Positions 46,601-57,021 of a DNA stretch of 64,000 nt are shown here, piece after piece. The notes beneath the pieces were generated by a model, which searched no databases, was not told the DNA's origin, and was given only the letters and a program-made list of their open reading frames with translations. Origin of the DNA: Galdieria partita (Eukaryota; Rhodophyta; Bangiophyceae; Galdieriales; Galdieriaceae); NCBI GenBank assembly GCA_025991245.1, contig BQMJ01000001.1:62001-126000 (forward strand). Direction: 5' to 3'. The position numbers and the translations under genes are program-made. Each line of letters begins with the position of its first letter. Within the stretch, counting starts at the first letter, position 1.

Positions 46601-46796
46601 TGATCATCCTACGCATATTATCCGGAAAGTATCATTGGAAGGACAAAGACTGATTGTACCTTTGGATATTCAACAGAGGATTCCTAAAGAAGTGAACGAC
46701 CTTATTGATCAATGTCAAAATGCTATTGCTGCCAATCGTCCCTCCTTTTCAGATTGTGTGCAAGTTTTAAAAGATTTATGTTTTAGAGAAGGCTGA
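43699..46796 (+). CDS. TKL-like protein kinase with TIR-like and macro-like upstream regions
   Basis: Two exons joined across an intron at 45330 (acceptor at 45364 or, in the same frame, 45391) encode about 1,010-1,020 residues. The first 250 are Ser-rich and disordered. Residues about 280-480 read like a macro fold (IELHRGRIDKL, VDYLLVARV, later KSILIPLCGGDFS and RSIKILLPE). Residues about 555-635 resemble a TIR domain (SRKIVALISPNFMQ, then LAFCRSLESKGNVLLPVVWE). The C-terminal 270 residues are a clear kinase: GVGGSGEVFKA, VAVKLL, HMDLKSPNVLL, DFGLS, GTAEWMAPE, DVFSFGVILWELVTGEKPW. Catalytic Lys, Asp and DFG are present; the HRD arginine is Met. Kinase assignment is firm, upstream domains are tentative. 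Confidence 0.8.
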
Positions 46797-46877
46797 TATA
46801 AGAAATCTTGTATAAAAAACCTCCAACTTTCTTTTGACTGGTTTGTCATTGAGAAATTGTTTAGTTGGGATCTCTTG

Positions 46878-47307
46878 ATGGCTTGGATCCTCTCTTCCCC
46901 TCTCAAGTCGACATCATCTTTACCCACAAGACTTTCACAAGTTATGACAAATAACGATAGAATTCCTAGTTATATTCAAGTGAAAGAGAATCAAATCCTG
47001 TTACAAGTGTTGGTTAAACCAGGGTCCAAGAGACCTGGTCTGTTGCAAACAACTGGAGAACAAGTCATCCTTCACGTCGGTGCACGACCTAAACAAGGAG
47101 AAGCCAACGAAGAGTTGATAGAAAGGTAACTATTCAGCTGTACAGCACTGAAAGTTTCTATTGATGGATACAAGGTTGGCTCAATTATTACACTTGCGCA
47201 AGTCAGATATCTCCATAGAGTCTGGTGGAAAAGGGAAGAAAAAGATAGTATCTATAAAAAGAGTCATAGACTGGCAAACTATCGAAAATATTTTCAACTC
47301 TGCATAA
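46878..47307 (+). CDS. DUF167/YggU family protein
   Basis: Small protein of 126 residues from two exons (46878-47125 and 47175-47307). The core LLQVLVKPGSKRPGLL, HVGARPKQGEANEELI, and, after splicing, LLHLRKSDISIESGGKGKKK is the UPF0235/DUF167 profile found from bacteria to human C15orf40. Function is not known. The start is the first ATG after the kinase stop; a second ATG (46944) gives a shorter form without the leader-like MAWILSSPLKSTSS, which may target an organelle. It is separated from the kinase by 81 nt. Confidence 0.8.
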
Positions 47308-47418
47308 AGACTACCAGCTTCTCCACAACTTTATTGATGTCTCACCCAATAATCCTTCGTTTTCTGATCAAAATAGTTCCCATACAATAAACTATATATG
47401 ACACAAATACTTGAAGCA

Positions 47419-48402
47419 TTATCCGTGCCTACCAGTTGGAGAATGGGGGCGATCATCATCTTCCTCACTATCTTCTTCTCCTTCCACAACTTCCTCCAAA
47501 TCAATATCCACTCCAAAGTCTTCTTCTACTCTACTAAGAGCTGTGACCACTTCTTGGTAAAGAGGATAAGGAAACGATACTCTGGATCCCATACGAAATA
47601 GAGTGAACCCTGCAAACGGCGCAGGAAGTGTTTCCGTCTCTAACTCAACAATATTGGCTCCCTTTTTGGCAAGTACTGCTGTCACAGCTTCTACAATTCC
47701 TTCCGAGTCAGGACCTTCAACATACAACTCATATTCTCTAGTATCGGGAGAAATGTGTCGCTCAACCACGGAAGAAGCAGGTCGCGTGCTTATCTATCCA
47801 ACCATATTAAACGACAAAGTAATAACTTTCAACAGAAACATACTTGAAAACCTGGCAATGCTGACTCAAGCGCTGATTGTATCAACTGCCCATTCTTCTT
47901 AGTCAGACTAACCAACACAATCATAGCAAAGTCTCCTCCAAGACAAGCCATTCGACTAGATTCCACTACAAACGTCAAGTTCGACCTAAAATCTCAACTT
48001 GTGGCAAGCTTACCATTGGCTGAAATATTTTTCAACGCCCAACTAAAGTCGTGTACGATGCCTACTCGATCAGAACCCGTAACGCTAACGACAAATGACT
48101 GAGTTTCCATACTGGTAGCCTTTCTGTTTTTTGAAACTAGGAAAAAAAACTAAACTGGAGTGTTACGTGAATAAATATTCAACTGTACTTGGAGCTGTCG
48201 AGGGGTCGCTTTCTGAAGCTGCTGCTATTGCGCCATGAGTAAAAGCCGTGCGACGAACGACATATGGAGTCGGCAAAGTTGTACTGTTACAACGCCCCAG
48301 TATATGGAGTGACCTCTTCGTGGAAAGTGTAGGCGTCCGAATCGTTTTGCCTACAGAAGAAACCAAATGTTTACAAAGCTGACTCATAGTCATTGCCAAC
48401 AT
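47419..48402 (-). CDS. double ACT-domain protein (GcvR-like), organelle-targeted
   Basis: About four short exons. The first encodes a basic, Ser/Thr-rich leader of about 70 residues (MTMSQLCKHLVSSVGKTIRT) that looks like an organelle transit peptide. Then an ACT domain, METQSFVVSVTGSDRVGIVHD ending near ESSRMACLGGDFAMIVLVS, and a second ACT domain, YELYVEGPDSEGIVEAVTAV, ETETLPAPFAGFTLFRM. This pair resembles bacterial glycine-cleavage repressor GcvR-type proteins, which bind amino acids. The tail is strongly acidic (EEVVEGEEDSEEDDD). Likely an amino-acid sensing or regulatory protein; target unknown. Tail-to-tail with the DUF167 gene. Confidence 0.72.
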
Positions 48403-48613
48403 GGAACAAATTCACAACGGCCGACGACAAGAAATGATCAACATGTGCAGTTTTGACAAACAAGTGAAATGCTGACAATATCTCTACAAGCCAACTTTCT
48501 TTATATATACGATAAACTGGTTGAATTTGCTACCAGGTACTAGACTAGTAACATATTCCAAAAAGAAGAAACGACCGTGAACGATGTCTCATATACTCGC
48601 CACTCCAAACTTG

Positions 48614-49366
48614 TTACGACAAATAACTGCAGTCCCTTTCCTTCAACTGGCGTGAAACGTAATCTTCGTTGAACTTGGAAAAACTCTGAAACTGCTCCGC
48701 CAACCTTTCTTGCATAACAGCATTGTATCGATATGCCAAGTGCCTAGTCTTATTTGCCAACGCTTCCGAAACGATTTCCTTCATTTCCTTCAAACTAAAA
48801 AGCTTTTCATTTTCAACGTCTTTACTTTCACCTTTACTGTTGAGAATCTTCCAAAACCTTAAAGGAATATAGGCACTGACATCACCTTCCGCTGACTCTT
48901 GCAGGATAGAGCAACTTGCATCTTCTTCCAATTCTATAGGAAACAAGTTGTGTGACCCACAGCTAGAGCATTTCATTACTCTGGTACTGGATGCCAGCCG
49001 TTTGGTCAGTGGCTTCAAGGATTTGTCACTACCCACGCTGTCGTCACTATCGCTTTCACTTTTAGCAGAGGAAGACTCTCTAAATGGTGATGTTGAAAGT
49101 CTTCCCAGGTCCATTTCGCGGGTAAAAAGGTTTCGTTTTTCATCACTAGTCTTGCTACTGGCAGTTTCACGGGTCCAAAAACGACGCGACTTTTTCCAAG
49201 AAACCCGGTCGAGCCAGTTTTGAACTGCTGGTGGTGATAGTAGACGTTGATTATCACTCAATTCTAGCAATGCCATGCGATGTCCCGAACATGATACCGT
49301 CTCTTTTTCAGTTTCGTCTTCGAAAGGTCGCTTCTCTCCCACTTTGATGGCCAACACTTCCGACAT
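48614..49366 (-). CDS. akirin-like nuclear protein
   Basis: Intronless, 250 residues. The N-terminus contains GEKRPFEDE, a basic-then-acidic start as in akirins. The middle is Ser/Asp-rich with a CSSCGSHN pair of cysteines. The C-terminal 70 residues carry the resemblance: KLFSLKEMKEIVSEALANK, RLAEQFQSFSKFNEDYVSR and a final SYLS, matching the akirin end (LFTLKQ, AEQYDAFVKF, SYVS). Animal akirins bridge transcription factors to chromatin remodellers and help nuclear import of proteasomes. The match rests on the C-terminus only, so orthology is moderate. Divergent from the RAMA-domain gene, with about 200 nt between starts. Confidence 0.6.
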   Translation of the reverse strand: MSEVLAIKVGEKRPFEDETEKETVSCSGHRMALLELSDNQRLLSPPAVQNWLDRVSWKKSRRFWTRETASSKTSDEKRNLFTREMDLGRLSTSPFRESSSAKSESDSDDSVGSDKSLKPLTKRLASSTRVMKCSSCGSHNLFPIELEEDASCSILQESAEGDVSAYIPLRFWKILNSKGESKDVENEKLFSLKEMKEIVSEALANKTRHLAYRYNAVMQERLAEQFQSFSKFNEDYVSRQLKERDCSYLS

Positions 49367-49569
49367 GACTCACAGCCCAAAACGGTCAAAATTAGGAAAT
49401 TGAATGGGTGACAAGGACTCTATGTGCGACATGATAAGAGGCCAACTCGTCGTTGTATTGGGTGTTTGGTATTACTAGTGAATACAAAGGCTTCAATACA
49501 TAATCAATGTTTGACAACAACTTCTTTCATACAACGGCATAAAATTCGTGTTTATTTTAGAAAGAAAAA

Positions 49570-52159
49570 ATGACCGATTTTGGCGCCTCCACATCACATG
49601 AATTGCGGATCATTCAACATTTTCTTCGGTCCAAGATTGGGTAAGAGTGTGTGCGTCTGTTAGTCTCTTTGTTGACTAGCATGTTTACGCAGTTTGCAAA
49701 AGACCTTTTTCGTTACTCTGACAAGATGGAGAAATCTTCTGTTTCGGAGATTTCGTGTACGTTGGTCACCTCGTTCTTTTGAATACACAACTCAAATTCT
49801 TTTTTCAGCACCTAGAAGCAAAGAAGCACAACAAAAGCTGTTGGAATTGACAAAGCATGGTTTATTAAAAGTCGGTGATAAAGTGCAGTTTTATTACAAG
49901 GCCAAAGAGTACATAGCACGAGTGACTTCCGAAGGTTGTTTGTTGCACCGGGGAGAGAACGGCGAATCAGAACTCTTTCTTTCTCCATCAGCGTTTGTCA
50001 ACACTGTGGCTAAAAGACAAAGCGCCTCGAGTCGTGGAAAAACCAAGCCAAAGTTGAACTTGAACGGTTGGGAGTTTTGTTTGGTGGCTGGTGTTAGTTT
50101 GTCACAACTCAAACAACAACTTGAAGCCATACTACAAGCAGAAGGAGGAGGAACAGGATCCTCGTCCATGAAAACGAATATAAAAGTACCAGGCAAACAG
50201 GAGACTGTGGCAGAGAAAAGGGATTCGCTTTTGACAGAACAACAACAGTTATCTGACTCGGAAGAGCCAAGCACACCTTTGAAAAAGAAACAGAGAACCA
50301 ATAATAACGAAGATCCTTGGATTGTGGGGGAAGAAAATGTAGATCAGTCGCAGAAACACTCTGCTGACGTCTCACATGTGGAAGAAGCGATTGAACAACA
50401 GCCACAAGAAGAGGTAGAGAAAGAGCAGATTAAACAGGAAGAAGACAGTCAACCGTCGGAGTCAGAAAATGAAGACCATAAAAGTCTGAAGAAAAGAACC
50501 ACTAGGCTGTCGTCAGGATCTATCAAACATATTAGCTATACCAAAGGAACAAAGCAAACGAGCAACGATGAAGGCTCTTCACTGGATCCTGATAAGACAG
50601 ATGATGATAGAGAATTAAATAAAATGGATAACATCGAAGGAGCTTCCATAAGAGGAAGAAGAAGAAGACTTTCGGCAACTACAAGAAATAGCAGTCGCTT
50701 GGCTTCCCAAGCAACCAAATCATCCCGAGGAAAACAGGAAGTTTCATCCGATGAAGAAGAAGAAGAAAGAACAGTATCCCGGGTTTCTGGAAGACATCTA
50801 AGAAGAGACAAAACTAGAGAATCGAGTCCTAAAGTAGTATCTACTCAAGAAGATGATCAGCAAAGTCATTCAGACGATAATGGAGAAGCCAAACAAGAAA
50901 ATGATGAGCTCAACTCACAAATGACTGGAGAGGAAGACGCATATGATTTGGAAGAATCTTCAGCACTTATACTACTTGAGCAGATTAAGGAAGCTGAAAG
51001 AATGGAGTTGCATTGTGGTTGGTCCAAAGAAGATAGAGAAAGTCTACTTGGTGCTTTGAAAGATACGAAACAGTTGGATCCAACTGTTCTTTCGCAACAT
51101 ATGATGGAAAGTAAGAGCTCTGAAGAGATAACAGAATATCTCAAGGTATTGAAGGACAGAATGATAGAAGCAACCAAGGACAGTGGACTAGAGCCAGACG
51201 TATCTCTGTATATTATATTATTATCTTTGGAACTTTTTCACACTGGAGTGGTCGCATCTGGTGGAGCTTTTTCTAAAAAATTGGAACATACTTGGAAGGC
51301 TTCTGTTCCGATAGACTCTCAAGCGCCACATACTTGTAAAAAGGCAACACCGGATACGGATAGAAATCTTAAAAAGATACGAAAGGAACTTGAAGAGCTC
51401 CGTAACAAGGTTGAAATGGAGATGGCAGCAAGACGCGATTTAGAACTGGAGAAGCAATTGTTGGAAGTTCAGTTACAGGAAGCGAAGCGGGCGACCGAAC
51501 GAGAAGCTCGCAAGAGAGCAGCCATAGAAGATGAGAATGAGGATCTGAAAGTGCGTGAATTAGAAACCCGTCGTCGTTTGGATCGTTTAAAGCTTAAGCT
51601 TACTGCGGTCAAGGGAGAAGTGAACACTACAGAAAAGGATAATGGTTTTGTTGTTTCCTCAAATATTGCTACTCATTCTGTGGACAATCATACAAAAGTA
51701 TTTAGTGGAGAAACAACAGAAGAGAAGGATTCTGTTCATGAAGACCATGCCGAGATAGCTCTACCACCTATTGTCAAGGACCACAGTCAAGAAGAGGAAC
51801 TTGAAAAGCTACAGGAAGAAGTTGATCTTTTGAGAAGCAAAGTTGCTAGTTTAGAAACAGAAGTCAGTGATTTCCAACAAGATGCAGAGAATGAACGAAG
51901 ACGGAATCATCATTTGATGGAAGCCAAAAAGTATTTGGAAATCAGTTTGAATGAAGTTTTACACGCCTCCTCAAAGAGCTCATCGCCTGATGAAATGGAA
52001 GCTACTTCAAATGAACAGTCAGTGAGTGAATTGGAGGCGAAGAGCAGCTTTCACTCAAAGGATATGAATGAGAGAGTTCTACCGAGTTTCCATCGTATAA
52101 CAAGTTCTATAATAGCGAGAAGAAGAAAATCACGTTCTTTTCGAAGTATGTTAGTTTAA
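49570..52159 (+). CDS. large nuclear-type protein with RAMA-like domain and coiled coils
   Basis: A first exon from the ATG at 49570 (MTDFGASTSHELRIIQHFL) splices, through one small exon, to the long frame that ends at 52159; the product is about 800-840 residues. Near the N-terminus LLELTKHGLLKVGDKVQFYY, EYIARVTSEGCLLHRG, SPSAFVN and LNGWEFCLV fit the RAMA (restriction-adenine methylase-associated) fold. The middle is long, acidic and basic low-complexity sequence with RGRRRR and KKRTTRLSSG patches. A strip WSKEDRESLLGALKDTKQL resembles a SANT/Myb-like helix set. The C-terminal third is coiled coil. Likely chromatin-associated; exact role unknown. The exact 5' splice pattern is uncertain. 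Confidence 0.65.
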
Positions 52160-52326
52160 TTGACCTTTATAGAGCGTCTATGGAATATTCTATATATCAT
52201 GTATATAGTTTCCGCAGTATTGGAGAATATGCTGTTGTAGAAGCGACTCATGGACGCTAGAAGAGAGAGACATTCAGTGAGAAAATCGCGAGTGTTGTTG
52301 GGTCAAGTAGAAATTGTAGCGCCGTG

Positions 52327-53845
52327 ATGGTTGTGTTACAAGTCATCGATCCTCAAACGAAGAAAACTTATGAAATAAATGGTGTGGAAGAAGACGGTTA
52401 TATTCCGTCTACTGAGTGGAAAAAGATAGTTTTAAAAGAACAAGGCCCAGGTCTTATGGTGTATGACCCTTTCTATTACAATACTTCCGTTGCCAAATCT
52501 TCCATCTCTTATTCAGACCCCTACAAAGGAAAACTTTATTACCGAGGATATGATATGGAAACTCTTGCTGAAAACTCCAACTTTTTGGATGTGTCCTTTT
52601 TGCTAATTCATGGTTCACTTCCATCAAAGCAAGAAAGTGACCTTTGGAAGGATTTGGTAATGTCTCATACCTATCTTCACGAGGATATACTTGCCCAGCT
52701 TCGAAGATTTCGTTACAATGCCCATCCTATGGGAATTATGATAGCTACTTTAGCTGCTTTGATGGCGTTTCATCCTGAAGCCAATCCCTCTCTTCGTGGA
52801 GCTGATTTGTATGAAAAGTCAATGGAGAGTTGTAATAAGCAGATATTTCGCATACTGGGAAAAGTAGCAACCATAGCAGCTTGTGCATATCGTATGCGTG
52901 TTGGTAGACCGTTCAACTCACCAGATTCAACAGGAACGATGAGCTTTACCGGAAACTTTTTAGCAATGTTGGACCGACTTTCGGAGCCTTGTTATATTCC
53001 TGATGAACGTTTGTCTCGACTGTTGGATAAAGTATTTATTGTGTTGGCAGATGATGGTAAGTATTATTCCTAGTTGTAGAAAGGAAAGGATAATCAGTCA
53101 TGATTAGGAATGAATTGTGCCACTAGTATGTTACGTCATGTTGCTTCTAGTAAAGTTGATCCTTATACTGCTATTTCAACTGCAGCAGCTGCTCATTATG
53201 GTCCGAGGATCAGTGGTGTTTCCGATGCCGTCATAGGGATGTTATCAGAAATCCCAGATTCTTCATCAGCTTCTGTTCGTTCCTTTTTAGATCGATGCAA
53301 GTCAGAGAATAGAAGACTTCAAGGTTTTGGTCATCTCAATTACAAAGCATATGATCCTAGAGCTCGAGTATTAAAAGGTGTTGCAAAGGAAGTAGCTGAG
53401 TTGCTTGGTCGTGATTCCTTATTAGACAAAGCGTTGGAGTTGGAGCGTCAAGTATTAGAAGATGTGCATTACACTTCGCGAGGAGTATATCCGAATATTG
53501 ATCTTTATTTGTCTTTGATATGGAGAATGATGGGTTTTCCATCCGATTTTGCTCCTGTTTTATCTGCGGTAAGTATATGATGATTATGTCAAGTATAGAT
53601 ATCTGATAGAACTATTGATATGACAGGTCCCTCGAACAGCTGGTTGGTTGGCTCATTGGAAGGAAGGTTTAACTGATCCCTATGCCAAGATATGGCGTCC
53701 GAGGCAAATCTATAAAGGTGAAGATAAGAGAGATTATATTGCTTTAGAAGAGAGACAAACTCCCCCTCATGGAGAGCCTAGTTTAGACTATCCAGAGACG
53801 AGACAGAATAGAAGAAGGTTACTTTGTTATCACAATAAAGTGTAA
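52327..53845 (+). CDS. citrate synthase homologue with degenerate active site
   Basis: Three exons (52327-53056, 53108-53568, 53627-53845) encode 469 residues that line up with plant peroxisomal-type citrate synthase along the whole length: SSISYSDPYKGKLYYRGYD, SFLLIHGSLPS, MRVGRPFN, SFTGNFLAML, YPNIDLYLSLIWRMMGFP, VPRTAGWLAHWKEGL. However ADHEMN (catalytic His) reads ADDGMN, YGPLHGGANE (second catalytic His) reads YGPRISGVSD, and GFGHRVYK reads GFGHLNYK. The aspartate in YPN-x-D is kept. The frame is intact and exons splice cleanly, so it is a coding gene, but normal catalysis seems impossible. It may be a regulatory or structural pseudoenzyme. No clear PTS1 (ends HNKV). Confidence 0.85.
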
Positions 53846-53888
53846 TGTTGGGTGAGATTTCCATGACCCCAACAAGATTGGTTGAGAG

Positions 53889-54816
53889 ATGATGATGTTG
53901 TGGTGGATGTTGTGTGTTGTTGTGTTGCTATTTCTTGTGTATAGGAGAAGAAAGTCGTTGGGCAAGTCGTTTCAAAGCTATCCAAGATTAGGTTCTGGAG
54001 AAATGTTTGATCATATAGCTGATTATTATGATGGGATGAATCGATTGATATCTTTGGTAGTTTACTTCCACGTTCTTTTCCGTCCTATGATATTGGCCTT
54101 AGGGTTTGGATATGTCTTGGAGACGATCAGCTGTACGTCATCTTACAAGTCTTCCACTACACAGCACAATATTGGATGTTGCTATGGGAACGGGAGATTT
54201 GAGCTTAGCTTTATTACAACGGCGTCCTGATTATCATATTGTGGGTATTGACCCTTCTTTGGCCATGTTACGTCGAGCGGAGCACAAGTTGAAGTACTCT
54301 AATATTGTACAAGGCGTTGCGGAAGGGTTGCCTTTTGCTGATGGCACTTTTTCAGCGGTGATGGTATGTGCGTATCAACGTATATTTCCGATGGGTTATG
54401 ATGGCTAGGTTGCTTTTGGAGTTCGTAACTTTGAAGACAGAAAGAAAGGGATATTAGAAATGCGTCGAGTGATGCGTGATGATGGCACGATGGTGATTAT
54501 AGAACTGGGGTATCCGGATGATAAGAATGGAAAGTGGTGTCTTCGGTGGATAAGTGTATTGGCCAAGTTGTTTATTGGGTATATAGTGCCATGCTTGGGC
54601 AGTTGTTTGGTACGGAGCGGAGAAGAATATCACTATTTACAGCAAAGTATGTATTCTTTTCCTGATGCGGCAACATTTCAACACTTTTTACAAACGGAAT
54701 GTGAATTGTGTTGGATCCATTACGAACGCTGTTTCTTGGGTGTAGGGCCGCATATTTATGTATTGCGAAAGCAGCTTTCGAGATTCGATGGAATAAAACT
54801 TAGGAGCAGTGGGTAA
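53889..54816 (+). CDS. UbiE/COQ5/MenG-family quinone methyltransferase
   Basis: SAM-dependent C-methyltransferase of quinone biosynthesis (ubiquinone, menaquinone or phylloquinone). Three exons (53889-54056, 54103-54363, 54409-54816) give 278 residues. After an N-terminal hydrophobic segment (MLWWMLCVVVLLFLVY), likely a membrane anchor, come MFDHIADYYDGMNRLISLG, ILDVAMGTGDLSLAL (SAM-binding motif I), AEGLPFADGTFSAV and VAFGVRNFEDRKKGILEMR, all typical of UbiE. Which quinone is methylated cannot be told. Spacing to the next gene on the same strand is 19 nt and to the previous one 43 nt. Confidence 0.85.
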
Positions 54817-54835
54817 ATATTCCGCTCATTGAAAA

Positions 54836-56133
54836 ATGGATCCTTCAAGACACTCCAGTAGTGACTCGACTAGACAAAAACACAGCCTTTGTATTTCTAT
54901 TCGAGAGTTGAGAAAGAGTCAACAACAGAGAGATAAGGAAAGAGACGACTCACCCAGTAACCTTCGCAGGGAATACAAAAGACACCCCAACGCTCACTCT
55001 TCCGTGGGAGGAATGACTTGCCACGACGAAAACAGGATAAAAGCCCAAAGGTCAGTAGTGTTTGAACTCATCAAGCAAGTAGGAAAAAACGTCATCATGG
55101 GAAGAGACTTGCTTTATGTGACTTTTCCTATAAAATGTTGTGCTCCAGAATCAGCGCTACAAAGATTTGCTCATGCAGCTTCTTATGCTCCCTCATTTCT
55201 ACGAAAGGCAGCTCAACAAGTCGACGACCCTTTGGAAAGATTCAAATGGGTACTCGCGTTTTATATTGCTGGAATGCATTGTACTTGTGTAGTTATGAAA
55301 CCTCTTAACCCCTTACTCGGAGAAACTTACCAAGCACAATTGGACTCGGAAACAATGGTTTATGTGGAACAAAGTAGTCATCATCCACCTGTCACTCAAG
55401 TTTTGGTAAAACTATCCTTATCCACTAGCGTTCTGATGCTCAATTTTGTTGTGTCAGGTTACAGGCCCCGGTTATCGTTTCTATAGTTGGGTAACTTATT
55501 CTGCTCACTTTCGATACAACCATATCAAACTGATACATACGGGTTTCCGAGCTGTATATTTTGATGACGGAACACAAATCATTTGGGATAACCCTTTTGA
55601 TATTTTCAATGGTAACTCTGAAGAAGAGCCAAATGATTCAAACTCAATGGATCTGAATAGGCGTATTTTGGGGAAGTTATTATCAAGAAACTTTGGGTCA
55701 AATACATTTCAAGGATGACAAGAATGGACTCTATTTAACACTTCCTTTGGGAAATGTGAAGAATCGTCCATCGGATTATTTTCAAGCAACTATTATGTCA
55801 CTTGGATCCGCTCATCAGAAGAAGAAAGCAAAGGATAGCTTACCTGTAGCTGAAGTAAGAGGCTCATGGCTTGGGTATTTGGAAGTGAATGGAGAATGTT
55901 ATTGGTCATTGGCGCATGATGAAAAAGCCTATCCTACGAGTGTGGATAAGAGATATCTACTTGCAAGTGATTCCACGTTTCGTCAAGATTTGTTGTATTT
56001 AGAAAAAGGCGATATAGAGACTGCTCAACAGAAGAAAATAGAATTGGAAGAACAACAGAGGAGTGAACGTAAATGGAGAACAAAAAAGTCTCATACTTTT
56101 TCATTTTTGCATCCCTTTCAGAGAAACGGTTGA
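54836..56133 (+). CDS. oxysterol-binding protein-related protein (ORP)
   Basis: Lipid-transfer protein moving sterols or phosphoinositides between membranes. Three exons (54836-55405, 55458-55611, 55661-56133) give 398 residues, a short ORP with no PH domain, like yeast Osh4-type proteins. The first 70 residues are polar. Core motifs: MGRDLLYVTFPI, MKPLNPLLGETY, and the family fingerprint EQSSHHPPVTQV, then YNHIKLIHTGFRAVYF, FWGSYYQETLG and RGSWLGYLEVNG. A basic, Gln-rich helix lies near the end. Start chosen at the only upstream ATG, 19 nt after the methyltransferase stop. Confidence 0.88.
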
Positions 56134-56183
56134 TTTTGTTGTAATAAAAAGAGTGTGTACGCTTGGGAGGGGATTGATTGGGT

Positions 56184-57021
56184 ATGATGCGATTGACTAG
56201 CCGCCTCTATTCTAAAAGTTGCTTCCTAAGCAACTTGACCACAACAGTTGTTTCCAGTTCCAAATGGTTCAAAAATACTGGAATTTGTGATACTTCTTCT
56301 TCGTTTGCAAAATTCCTTCTTTCCACGACGTCGCCAAGATGTGACGAGTTGACTCACCATAAACCAAGATACTACCCTTCACCTTATATGAGAACAAACA
56401 GAGATGAACAAGCTCAAAAAACACTTCACAAAATTCAAGGTGTGGTAGAAAGAATCTTTTATAGACAACGAGAAACAGGTTTTTCCGTCGCTGAAGTGAG
56501 AATAGTGGCTTCGTCCACTGACATCCCAGAAAATGTCATCCAAGTAGTAGGGACACTTGGAAACGTACAAGAAGGGGATGAATTCAAAGGATCTGGATTT
56601 ATGACTACACACCCAAAATACGGAAAACAGTTGAGACTTGTCGGAAATAACCGAAATGACCCCAAGGAACAAACCACGAGACAGTCGAATCCAGAAAGAC
56701 ATCACGTAAGTATTTCATTAGAAAAATATTGTTCTTTTTACGGACTTTGTAAAGATTATAGTCGAAAAAGTTGTCTTTACGGCTCCGGACGATTCAGGTT
56801 TTGCAGTTGGTCAAGCAAGGCTTCTTGATAGTAAAGAAGACGATTTGACTTTCGAACAACAGAATGAAACGGATAAAATAACCATTGTTGGGAAATTAGG
56901 TAGAATTGAAGAAGGCTTGCACTTGGCAGTCGAAGGTGTTTGGGTTAACCATAGCAAATATGGTAAACAGTTTCAGGTGCAAGTAGCGCAAACCGAGCCA
57001 TTTAGCGATGTCCAATATTAA
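56184..57021 (+). CDS. organelle-targeted protein of two RecD2 N-terminal-type OB domains
   Basis: Two exons (56184-56705 and 56755-57021) encode 262 residues. The first 70 residues are Ser/Thr/Arg-rich and look like a mitochondrial or plastid leader (MMRLTSRLYSKSCFL). Then two related domains: GVVERIFYRQRETGFSVAEV ... VVGTLGNVQEGDEF ... HPKYGKQLRL, and IIVEKVVFTAPDDSGFAVGQ ... IVGKLGRIEEG ... VNHSKYGKQFQV. Both follow the pattern of the OB-like N-terminal domain of bacterial RecD2/YrrC helicases (G-x-V-E-x-I ... GF-x-V-A ... V-x-G ... HPKYG-x-QF). No helicase motor is present. Possibly a single-strand DNA-binding factor for organelle DNA. Function is inferred from fold only. Confidence 0.65.

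Noticed and set aside
52327-53845. Annotating this gene as an active citrate synthase feeding the succinate/glyoxylate side of the pathway
   Set aside because: Both catalytic histidine motifs are replaced, so it cannot be taken as an active enzyme, despite its closeness to the succinate-producing cluster.
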